Shown: positions 34,758 through 42,508 of the stretch, in pieces | How the letters are laid out: every line of letters starts with the position of its first letter | How positions within the stretch are numbered: the first letter of the stretch is position 1 | Origin: DUML01 sp050949905 | GTDB lineage: Bacteria; Bacillota; Desulfitobacteriia; Desulfitobacteriales; Syntrophobotulaceae | Length of the DNA stretch: 64,000 nt | Assembly (NCBI GenBank): GCA_050949905.1 | Contig: JBMNGP010000037.1 | Coordinates: 1 to 64,000 of the forward strand | Direction: 5' to 3' | The notes under the pieces: model-generated | What the model was told of the DNA's origin: nothing | Seen by the model: only the letters and a program-made list of their open reading frames with translations | Databases searched by the model: none | Translations under genes and position numbers: made by a program

Positions 34758-36808
34758 ACTCGGAACTTAGCAACAAGTTCTTTTAATTTATCGGCACTTA
34801 GTTTAACGCTATTCGTGCCGCTTTTTACTTCCTGAGCCAGGTCTTTGATGTTAACAACCTGTTCGGCCATCTGTTGCGTACCTTGGGCACCGTCATCGCT
34901 GGCTTGGGCTATTTTAGCTATGGAATCGGCTACGGTTTTCATGGAGGAAAGCAATTCTTCCGAAGTGGCGCTGAGATCGGTCACTAAATTATGGATAAAG
35001 AGGGCATCCTGATCATAATTTTCCCCGACTTGAATTGTTTCTTGATAACTGGCCATTACTTTGGTCTCAATGTAGTGGAGAATTTGCCGGGCGACATCTT
35101 CCAGGTTTTTAACCGCTTGCAAGACGGTTGTGATGGTTTCCTGAATTTCATTAACCGCAGATTGGGAATCTTCCGCTAACTTTCTTATTTCGTCGGCTAC
35201 TACGGAGAATCCCCGTCCCGCTTCACCGGCCCGGGCGGATTCAATGGCGGCATTTAAAGCCAGAAGATTAGTCTGAGTTGAAATCTGCAGGATAGCATCC
35301 GATAGGACTTTTATTTTTTCAACTTGCCGGGCTTTATCCAAAGCCTCGCCCAGTTCATTTTTGATCTCGCCCAAGGTTTTTTTAGCGTCTTCCTGTAAAT
35401 TTACGGCTTTATTTTTTAGGGCTACAGCCCGATTACTGACTTCTCCAGCCGTAAGGGCACCTTCTCCGGCCTTAATGGCGACTGTTTCCACTGCAGCTTC
35501 AATTTCAGCGGAAATTTGATTAATCGCCAGGGTCGAAGAAGCCGTCTCTTGAACTCCCGCCGACAATTGTTCAATGGCTACGGAGGCATCTTCGAGGTTG
35601 ACAGTGAGTTTAGCCATATTACGGTCGGATATGGTCAGTGCTTGATTAATATTTTCTGTTTCGGTGATAATACCCTTAAGAATGCCTTGGACAGAATCGC
35701 GCATTTTTTCAATGGAAGTGGTGAGAGTACCTAATTCATCCTTCCGTTTAACTTCCGGCATTTTAACTGCCAAGTTGCCGGTTGCTAACTGCTGCATGCC
35801 GACGACAATCCCATTAATCACTTTCGTAATCCGGCCAATGAATATTATGACCAAGAGGATAAAAATCAGCAGCGAACCGGCCAGAATTACGGCGATTTTT
35901 TTCATTAGACTGTTTAGATCTTTAGTAAAATCCTCTTGGGTTACTGTGGATACAAGATAAAAGCTGGTTGCGGGCAGTTTTTTCGAGTAATAGACTTTAG
36001 TTTGGCCGTTAAAGACCCCGCTGATACTGCTGCCGGTGCTGATGCTTCCTAAGAGGGACTGGCCGATATCCCGGAGGCTGCCGTTGCTGATATTAAAAAT
36101 GGTATCGGCTTTGGCCAGGTCTTCGCTAAAGCTAAACTCAGGGTGGATAAGAAATCTCCCGTCCTGATCCAATACAAAAGAGTAGCCGTTTGCACCTATT
36201 TTCTCTTTCAGGAAGAGGTCAGCTAGTTGGGCTAAGCCAATATCCAAGGCCACGACGGCATATTCGCTTTGCTGATTAAGCTTAACAGCTTGCGAAAGGG
36301 TCACAACCGGTTTTTTTGTTTCCGAATCAATATAAACATCCGTATAGACCAGTCCCCCGGGGTTTTGCACAGCCGCTAAATACCAAGGACGCTCATTGGC
36401 TTTCCAGGCGGGGTCTTCCGGAATCCAGCCCGAACCGCAATCAATACTGCCGTCCGGGTAACCAATATAAAGATCGATAATTCCGTATTGGTCTTTTAAT
36501 TGGCCGGAGCGAGTAACCAAATGGTCTCGTAACGAGGCTTTGAAATCTGCCCGGTTATCGCCCCTTAAGGGGTTGGCCCAGATTTCAGCTAAGTATTCCG
36601 TTTCGTTTTCCAGCAGAATCTCTCTTTGGGAGAAAAAGTTCTGCATTTTCTCCAGCATATAGTCTGTTTTCGCAGCAAGCTGGGTTTCGGATAAACCGAT
36701 AATGATGTTTTTGGCTTCAAGATAGCCGGTTATGACAACAGCCCCAAAAGATAATATAAATAAACCTAAAATATATGCCAATAACCTTCCTCTAAGACTT
36801 AGCTTCAT
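34754..36808 (-). CDS. Methyl-accepting chemotaxis protein with periplasmic-type Cache sensor
   Basis: A 684-residue transmembrane chemoreceptor. TM1 is at about 9-30, then a double-Cache ligand-binding domain (YIGYPDGSI, WYLAAVQNPG, YTDVYIDSETKKPVVTLSQAV), TM2 near 305-328, HAMP, and a cytoplasmic coiled coil with the signalling tip LALNAAIESARAGEAGRGF and VADEIRKLAEDSQ. These relay ligand binding to CheA/CheW. The AGGAGGAAG site precedes ATG. It is the only minus-strand gene in the core and ends against recO. Confidence 0.93.
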   Translation of the reverse strand: MKLSLRGRLLAYILGLFILSFGAVVITGYLEAKNIIIGLSETQLAAKTDYMLEKMQNFFSQREILLENETEYLAEIWANPLRGDNRADFKASLRDHLVTRSGQLKDQYGIIDLYIGYPDGSIDCGSGWIPEDPAWKANERPWYLAAVQNPGGLVYTDVYIDSETKKPVVTLSQAVKLNQQSEYAVVALDIGLAQLADLFLKEKIGANGYSFVLDQDGRFLIHPEFSFSEDLAKADTIFNISNGSLRDIGQSLLGSISTGSSISGVFNGQTKVYYSKKLPATSFYLVSTVTQEDFTKDLNSLMKKIAVILAGSLLIFILLVIIFIGRITKVINGIVVGMQQLATGNLAVKMPEVKRKDELGTLTTSIEKMRDSVQGILKGIITETENINQALTISDRNMAKLTVNLEDASVAIEQLSAGVQETASSTLAINQISAEIEAAVETVAIKAGEGALTAGEVSNRAVALKNKAVNLQEDAKKTLGEIKNELGEALDKARQVEKIKVLSDAILQISTQTNLLALNAAIESARAGEAGRGFSVVADEIRKLAEDSQSAVNEIQETITTVLQAVKNLEDVARQILHYIETKVMASYQETIQVGENYDQDALFIHNLVTDLSATSEELLSSMKTVADSIAKIAQASDDGAQGTQQMAEQVVNIKDLAQEVKSGTNSVKLSADKLKELVAKFRV

Positions 36809-37145
36809 AGTCCTTCCTCCTCAGTACGCCTGCCTGCGCCAAGTGTCAATTGCTTTTTTTGAGCGGCCAGCCATTAATAATTGAACAGTAACTTTTTAAA
36901 AAATATGATTAGAATAAATATGATTAGAAAAAAATAACAAGCATTAAAATATACCGTTAGCGGATTAAACTATTTTACAATTCGGCAATATTTGGCATAA
37001 TCCTCCTGGATTACAGGAATTCTTCCAAAATAAAAACAAATAAAACCAAACCTAAATAGAATAAAACGAAATACAACTAAAATAAAAACCAAAACTACAT
37101 GCAATCATTAAGCAAACCAAAGGTTGCATTTACAATGTCATAAAA
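36809..37145. other. AT-rich intergenic region between the chemoreceptor and the glyQS promoter
   Basis: The stretch holds the minus-strand SD and presumably the chemoreceptor promoter near 36809-36900, then a very A-rich tract (AATAAAACC-like words at 37030-37100). I see no ORF, RNA or clear sigma-28 box. Confidence 0.5.
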
Positions 37146-37174
37146 TTGACAGAGCGCTCAAGCCGGAATATAAT
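37146..37174 (+). promoter_or_regulatory. Consensus sigma-A promoter of glyQS
   Basis: Perfect TTGACA (37146-37151) and TATAAT (37169-37174) with a 17-bp spacer, giving initiation near 37181, directly in front of the T-box leader. Confidence 0.9.
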
Positions 37175-37182
37175 ATTCTGGA

Positions 37183-37437
37183 TAATAAGCATAGCTTCAA
37201 GTCCCCAAGTTAAAATTTAATTAAAGGATTATCTGCTAAGATGGGAAGGATTTCTGTGTTAGCCTTAGAGAGAGTCCGGGAAGGTGGAAGCCGGATGGGT
37301 GAAAGCAGTTTGGGCAGCCCGGAGCAGATTGCAAGTAAGAGGATTCCCTTTGCGGAATCAAGCAGGGTGGAACCGCGGGAGATAAGCTCTCGTCCCTGCA
37401 GCATATTTATTGCTGTAGGAACGAGAGTTTTTTATTT
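37183..37437 (+). promoter_or_regulatory. T-box riboswitch of the glycyl-tRNA synthetase operon
   Basis: The T-box sequence AGGGTGGAACCGCG is at 37364-37377. It is followed by a terminator: CTCTCGT-C-CCTGCAGC (37387-37402) pairing with GCTGTAGG-A-ACGAGAG (37412-37427) and a T6 tract. Upstream 37240-37320 gives the stem I region. T-boxes sense uncharged tRNA, here presumably tRNA-Gly, and bind its CCA end to form an antiterminator. I did not fix the specifier triplet. Leader start is inferred from the promoter. Confidence 0.92.
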
Positions 37438-37525
37438 GTACCATTGCTTAAAGCCTCACCTGTCTTTGTCACCCTGTGGAAACTTCCCTAGAACATACTA
37501 ATTTAGGAGAAATGGAGGAAACGGT

Positions 37526-38407
37526 ATGAAGTTTCAAGATATTATTTTAGCCCTAAACCAGTTTTGGGGTGAACAGGGGTGCATTATTGCCCAGCCCTAT
37601 GATCTGGAGAAGGGTGCAGGCACTATGAATCCCGCAACTTTTTTAAGGGCTTTGGGCCCTGAGCCTTGGAATGTTGCCTATGTGGAACCATCCCGAAGGC
37701 CGACTGACGGCCGCTATGGAGAGAATCCCAACCGCCTGCAGCATTATTTTCAATACCAGGTAATTTTAAAGCCTTCGCCGGCTAATGTGCAGGAACTGTA
37801 TTTGGAAAGCCTGGAACGCCTCGGGATTAACCCGGTGGACCATGATATCCGCTTCGTGGAAGATAACTGGGAATCCCCGACTTTAGGAGCCTGGGGCCTG
37901 GGCTGGGAAGTCTGGCTGGATGGCATGGAAGTTACCCAGTTTACCTATTTCCAGCAGTGCGGCGGTATTGACTGCAAACCGGTCTGTGCGGAGATCACTT
38001 ACGGGATAGAACGCCTTGCCACATTTATACAAGGTAAAGACAGTGTCTTTGACATCGAGTGGGTCGGGGATATCACTTACGGTGACATTTACCTGCAAAA
38101 TGAAAAAGATTATTCCCGCTATAACTTTGAAGTAGCAGACGTTGATTCCTTAAGGCAGTGGTTTGATATGTACGAGAAAGAGGCCGAGCGGACGGTTCAG
38201 CACGGCTTGGTGATCCCGGCATATGATTATGTCCTCAAATGTTCTCATACTTTTAATCTTTTGGAAGCCAGAGGTGCCATCAGTGTTACGGAAAGGACAG
38301 GTTATATTGCCCGGGTCAGAAATTTAGCCCGGCTTTGCGCCCACGCCTATGTAGCTCAGAGGGAAGAGTTAGGCTTCCCACTTTTAAAACAGAAAGGGGA
38401 AGAATAA
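37526..38407 (+). CDS. glyQ: Glycyl-tRNA synthetase alpha chain
   Basis: The alpha subunit carries the class II catalytic core of the alpha2-beta2 enzyme. KFQDIILALNQFW, GCIIAQPYDLEKGAGTMNPATF, EPSRRPTDGRYG (motif 2 region) and GIERLATFIQG (motif 3) are present. ATG 37526 follows AATGGAGG. 293 residues is the usual length. Its stop overlaps the glyS start by one base, so translation is coupled. Under the T-box just upstream. Confidence 0.97.
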   Translation: MKFQDIILALNQFWGEQGCIIAQPYDLEKGAGTMNPATFLRALGPEPWNVAYVEPSRRPTDGRYGENPNRLQHYFQYQVILKPSPANVQELYLESLERLGINPVDHDIRFVEDNWESPTLGAWGLGWEVWLDGMEVTQFTYFQQCGGIDCKPVCAEITYGIERLATFIQGKDSVFDIEWVGDITYGDIYLQNEKDYSRYNFEVADVDSLRQWFDMYEKEAERTVQHGLVIPAYDYVLKCSHTFNLLEARGAISVTERTGYIARVRNLARLCAHAYVAQREELGFPLLKQKGEE

Positions 38408-40479
38408 TGAATAGAGACTTCCTGTTAGAAATAGGTATTGAAGAAATGCCGGCCAAATTTGCGCCTGTCGCAGTGTCCCAAATGGAGGCCAATAGCCGCA
38501 AGCTGCTTGAGGAACTGCGCCTGGAATACAAAAATATTAAGGCTTATATTACTCCGAGAAGAATTACCCTTTATGTGCAAAGCCTGGCAGAAAAGCAGAA
38601 AGATGTCACGGAAGAAGCTAAAGGACCTGCCCAAAAGGCGGCTTACGATGCGGAGGGCAAGCCTACCAAAGCTGCCTTAGGTTTCGCCCGAGGCCAGGGA
38701 GTAGCTGTCGAAGATCTTTTTATCAAGGAACTTAACGGAGTTCCCTATGTCTATGCCCGGAAATCTTTAAAAGGCGAAGAAACTGTCACCCTTCTGCCAC
38801 AGATTTGCTTGGATCTCATTACCGGTTTACATTTCCCCAAACCGATGCGCTGGGGTGAGCACGAAGTCCGGTTTGCCCGGCCGATTCGCTGGCTGGTTGC
38901 TCTTTTCGGGGAAGAGGTTATCCCCTTTAGCTATGTAGGTTTGCAGGCCGGCAGAACTTCCCGCGGTCACCGTACTTTGGGAGGGCATATTCGCCTCGTT
39001 AAGCCCGAGGAGTACTTGGAAGCCTTGGAAGCTGCCTATGTGCTTGCCGACCAGGACCAAAGAAAAGCCCTAATCTGGGAGCAGGTTCAGTCCTTGGCTG
39101 CCAGGGTCGGGGGAAAAGTTGATCAGGATGAGGAGCTCTTAACTGAGATTTGCCATCTGGTGGAATACCCGACAGCTCTCTTGGGTGAAGTAGATGTCAA
39201 ATATCTGCTCTTACCGGAAGAAGTTATCACTACGCCGATGAAAGAGCACCAGAGGTATTTCCCGGTGCGGGGGGAAGACGGCAAGCTTTTGCCTTATTTC
39301 ATTACGGTTCGCAATGGGGACAGCACCTCTTTGAACATTGTCAAAGAAGGAAATAAAAAAGTGCTGAAAGCCCGCTTGGAAGATGCTGCCTTCTATTACC
39401 GGGAGGATGTTAAACAGCCCTTGGAGTCTTATGTGCCTAAGCTGGATAGAGTCATGTATCATGAAAAACTGGGAACAGTCGGGCAACGGGTAGAACGCCT
39501 GCGGAAACTCGCCGCTCTGATTGCGGCGGAGATGGGCCTCAGCACCGGGGAAAAAGAGCTTGTTGACCGTACCGCCTACCTCTGTAAGGCTGACCTGGTC
39601 ACCAGGATGGTTTATGATTTTCCGGAATTACAGGGAATTATGGGAGCTTACTATGCGGAAAAAAGCGGGGAAGAGCCGGAAGTATGCCGGGCGGTCGCGG
39701 AGCATTACCGGCCTACGCACACCGGCGATGATTTCCCGTCTTCCAGAATCGGTACGGCGGTCAGTATGGCCGATAAATTAGATGCCATTGTCGGAGCTTT
39801 TGGCATTGGTATCCAGCCTACCGGTTCCCAGGATCCCTATGCTTTAAGAAGACAGGCTCTGGGTGTGGTCGGTATGCTGATGGCCGAAGAAAAAAACCTT
39901 TCTCTCTCCTCCCTCTTATCAGCAGCTTACCGGAGTTTTGCAGACCAAGGAGTCAAGCTGGCAGAATACGCCGAGATAAAGCCATCGTTGGACGACTTCT
40001 TCCAGCAGAGAATGCGTTATCTGCTGCAGGAAAAAGGCTTACGTTATGATACCGTGGAGGCTGTGGTGGCTTTAGGGACAGAAAAGCCCTACAGCACCCT
40101 GCAACAAGCCCGGGTCTTAGCCGAAAGCCGAGAGGAAGAGCAGTTCATTGCCTATCTCAATGCCTACGTCCGCTGTGTAAACTTAAGCAAAAAAGCCGAC
40201 GGGGCAGCATGGCAGCCCGCTGACCTTCAGGACAGTACGGAAATAGAGCTGGCTAAAGCCTTAGAAGTTAAGGCTCCCCTCATCAGGGAGGCAGTAAATA
40301 AAACCGCTTACCGCCAAGCTTATGCCCTGGCCCGGGAGCTCGTTCCTCTGATTGAAAAACTCTTTGATGCTGTAATGATCATGGCCGAGGATGAAAAATT
40401 AAGAAAGGCTCGCCTGGGGCTCTTGCAGGAATGTGTTCAAGCCTTGGGCTGCCTGGGGGATTTGACTCTTTTAGCTTAA
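38407..40479 (+). CDS. glyS: Glycyl-tRNA synthetase beta chain
   Basis: The beta subunit recognises tRNA and completes the heterotetramer. N-terminal LLEIGIEEMPAKFAP, ITPRRITLYV, MRWGEHEVRFARPIRW and TPMKEHQRYFPV, and a C-terminal HD-like and anticodon-binding half (GTAVSMADKLDAIVG, QDPYALRRQALGV). ATG 38407 overlaps the glyQ TAA; the open frame to 38335 runs inside glyQ and is not used. 690 residues, full length. Confidence 0.97.
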   Translation: MNRDFLLEIGIEEMPAKFAPVAVSQMEANSRKLLEELRLEYKNIKAYITPRRITLYVQSLAEKQKDVTEEAKGPAQKAAYDAEGKPTKAALGFARGQGVAVEDLFIKELNGVPYVYARKSLKGEETVTLLPQICLDLITGLHFPKPMRWGEHEVRFARPIRWLVALFGEEVIPFSYVGLQAGRTSRGHRTLGGHIRLVKPEEYLEALEAAYVLADQDQRKALIWEQVQSLAARVGGKVDQDEELLTEICHLVEYPTALLGEVDVKYLLLPEEVITTPMKEHQRYFPVRGEDGKLLPYFITVRNGDSTSLNIVKEGNKKVLKARLEDAAFYYREDVKQPLESYVPKLDRVMYHEKLGTVGQRVERLRKLAALIAAEMGLSTGEKELVDRTAYLCKADLVTRMVYDFPELQGIMGAYYAEKSGEEPEVCRAVAEHYRPTHTGDDFPSSRIGTAVSMADKLDAIVGAFGIGIQPTGSQDPYALRRQALGVVGMLMAEEKNLSLSSLLSAAYRSFADQGVKLAEYAEIKPSLDDFFQQRMRYLLQEKGLRYDTVEAVVALGTEKPYSTLQQARVLAESREEEQFIAYLNAYVRCVNLSKKADGAAWQPADLQDSTEIELAKALEVKAPLIREAVNKTAYRQAYALARELVPLIEKLFDAVMIMAEDEKLRKARLGLLQECVQALGCLGDLTLLA

Positions 40480-40623
40480 GTTTTAACCCTAGAATAAAGA
40501 TTTGCCCGCCTACACTAAGCTCGGCTGTCAAGTAATCAAATATATTGAAAAACCTCCATAAATTTTGCAGAAACCAAGTTAGCAGATATAAAAACCAGAC
40601 GAAAGAATAGTGAGCATAATAAG

Positions 40624-40692
40624 CCTCTTATTTAAAGCTGTGGTTCTTAAGCTTCTTTACGAACCACAGCGGTAGAGATAAGAGGTTAATTT
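40624..40692 (+). terminator. Composite hairpin downstream of glyS
   Basis: An outer stem CCTCTTAT/ATAAGAGG (40624-40631, 40678-40685) encloses a perfect inner stem GCTGTGGTTC/GAACCACAGC (40637-40646, 40661-40670), then TTAATTTTTTT. It is the likely glyQS terminator, though 140 bp from the stop. The rest of 40480-40960 is AT-rich; a TATATAAT-like -10 near 40862 probably starts the ccpN transcript. Confidence 0.65.
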
Positions 40693-40966
40693 TTTTGAAA
40701 TAATATAGCACAACTGCGAAATGAGACATACATAATAACTTACCTCCCGGAATATCCTAATAATGCTGTAAGAGAAAGGACAGGACCAGCCTTGAGGCCG
40801 GCGTAAATTATCTAAATATTATGTGAATTTCCAAAACCCTGTACATATTGGCTCCAATGTGCTATATAATATTTAAATGTGACATAATAATGTAACCATT
40901 TAATTAGCAATGTACTATAATAATTTACCAAGCCTTCAAAACATTATCTTTCCGGAGGGTGATATT

Positions 40967-41599
40967 ATGAAACTTTCCGAACGCCAGGCAAAGATTGTGG
41001 AACTGGTCAAATCGTCAAGCCCCATGACAGGGGAGCAGATTGCCAGCAAGCTTAAGCTGACCAGGGCAACATTAAGGCCCGATCTTACCATTCTCACTAT
41101 GACCGGAGTTCTGGAAGCCCGGCCGCGGGTAGGCTACTTTTACAAGGAGGATAACGTCCGTTCGCCGGTAGCGGAGAGAATGCATCAGCTGCGGGTTGGC
41201 GACTTTAAATCAATTGCCGCGGCTGTTAAAGAGAATATTTCGATTTATGAAGCGGTCGTTTCCATGTTTACAAATAACGTCGGCAGTCTGATTGTCATTA
41301 ATGAAAACCGCGAGCTACGGGGAATGGTATCGCGCAAGGATATCCTGAAGGCCTCTCTGGGTAAAATAGACTTGCATCAGGTACCTATCGGTGTCATTAT
41401 GACCCGGATGCCTAATATCATCATGGTAACCTCGGATGAATCCGTCCTGGACGCGGCCAAAAAATTAGTTCAGCATCAAATTGATACCCTGCCGGTGGTG
41501 GAGAATTATATTAATGAGGATGGTAATGAGATTTATGAAGTAGTTGGCCGCTTCACCAAGACCAATATCACGAATCTCTTTGTCGACTTGGGTGAGTAG
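40967..41599 (+). CDS. ccpN: CcpN-like transcriptional regulator (HTH plus CBS pair)
   Basis: A 210-residue regulator: DeoR-like winged helix (LSERQAKIVELVKSS, then GEQIASKLKLTRATLRPDLT) followed by two CBS domains (VGSLIVINENRELRGMVSRKDIL, then MTRMPNIIMVTSDESVLDAAK). CcpN of Bacillus represses gluconeogenic genes in response to ATP/ADP. ATG 40967 follows GGAGGG. It is located directly before ppsR and ppdK, the usual order. Confidence 0.9.
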   Translation: MKLSERQAKIVELVKSSSPMTGEQIASKLKLTRATLRPDLTILTMTGVLEARPRVGYFYKEDNVRSPVAERMHQLRVGDFKSIAAAVKENISIYEAVVSMFTNNVGSLIVINENRELRGMVSRKDILKASLGKIDLHQVPIGVIMTRMPNIIMVTSDESVLDAAKKLVQHQIDTLPVVENYINEDGNEIYEVVGRFTKTNITNLFVDLGE

Positions 41600-41688
41600 C
41601 GCTCAAGAAAGCTATACTCCTAAGCAGGCCATAATAAACTGCAGTATAAGATCAAAACGCAGCAAGAAGAAAGCGAGGGGATGTTCAG

Positions 41689-42501
41689 GTGACAGACCAA
41701 ATCCCGGTAATTTATGTTATTTCCGATGCCCTCGGAGAAACGGCGGAGTTTGTCAGCAGGGCGGCGGCAGCTCAGTTTAACGGCATCAAGACTAAAATAC
41801 GCAGGGTTCCCTATGTTCAGGAAGAGACGCATATTGATGACATCCTGGAAGAGGCGGTCGAGGAACAGGCCATTTTGGCCTATACTTTAGTGGTTAAGGA
41901 TCTCAGGCTTTACATAGAACGCCGTGCCAAGGAAAAGAAGCTGGTGACGATAGATATCTTGAGTCCTTTGATTTCAGCTATTGCTGAAAAGACCGGCTCT
42001 CAGCCAAGGAATGTCCCAAATATAATCCATCGTTTGGATGAACAGTATTTTCGCAAGATTGAAGCCGTAGAATTTGCGGTTAAATATGACGACGGCAAAG
42101 ATCCGCGCGGGGCCCTTTATGCCGACGTAGTCCTAATCGGTGTCTCCAGGACTTCCAAGACACCTTTAAGTATGTATTTGGCTCATAAAGGGATTAAGAC
42201 GGCCAATATCCCTATTGTCCCCGAAGTAACTCCTCCGCGGGAACTTTTTGTGATTCCACCGAAGAAAATTTTTGGCTTGGTTCTCGACCCTAACAAGCTG
42301 AACCAAATTCGCAGTGAAAGATTAAAAACCCTGGGACTGGGAGCATCAGCTGATTATGCCAATCTTAACAGAATCATGCAGGAATTGGATTACGCCGAAC
42401 AAGTAATGAAAAAGATCGGCTGCCTGACAATTGATACCACTACCAGAGCTGTAGAAGAAACTGCCAGCATCATTATGCAAAAAATATATAAAGGGGAATA
42501 A
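41689..42501 (+). CDS. ppsR: Pyruvate, phosphate dikinase regulatory protein (PpsR/PDRP)
   Basis: A bifunctional kinase/phosphorylase that inactivates and reactivates PPDK by reversible threonine phosphorylation. Motifs: VISDALGETAEFV, a P-loop-like GVSRTSKTPLSMYLA, KTANIPIVPEV and LDPNKLNQIRSERL. GTG 41689 lies eight bases after GAGGGG. Standard length of 270. It sits seven bases before its target gene ppdK. Confidence 0.93.
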   Translation: MTDQIPVIYVISDALGETAEFVSRAAAAQFNGIKTKIRRVPYVQEETHIDDILEEAVEEQAILAYTLVVKDLRLYIERRAKEKKLVTIDILSPLISAIAEKTGSQPRNVPNIIHRLDEQYFRKIEAVEFAVKYDDGKDPRGALYADVVLIGVSRTSKTPLSMYLAHKGIKTANIPIVPEVTPPRELFVIPPKKIFGLVLDPNKLNQIRSERLKTLGLGASADYANLNRIMQELDYAEQVMKKIGCLTIDTTTRAVEETASIIMQKIYKGE

Positions 42502-42508
42502 GAGAAGA

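Noticed and set aside
36809..36900. A possible sigma-28 (flagellar) promoter for the chemoreceptor.
   Set aside because: A TAAA-N15-GCCGATAA pattern was not present on the minus strand; only isolated TTAA words were seen.
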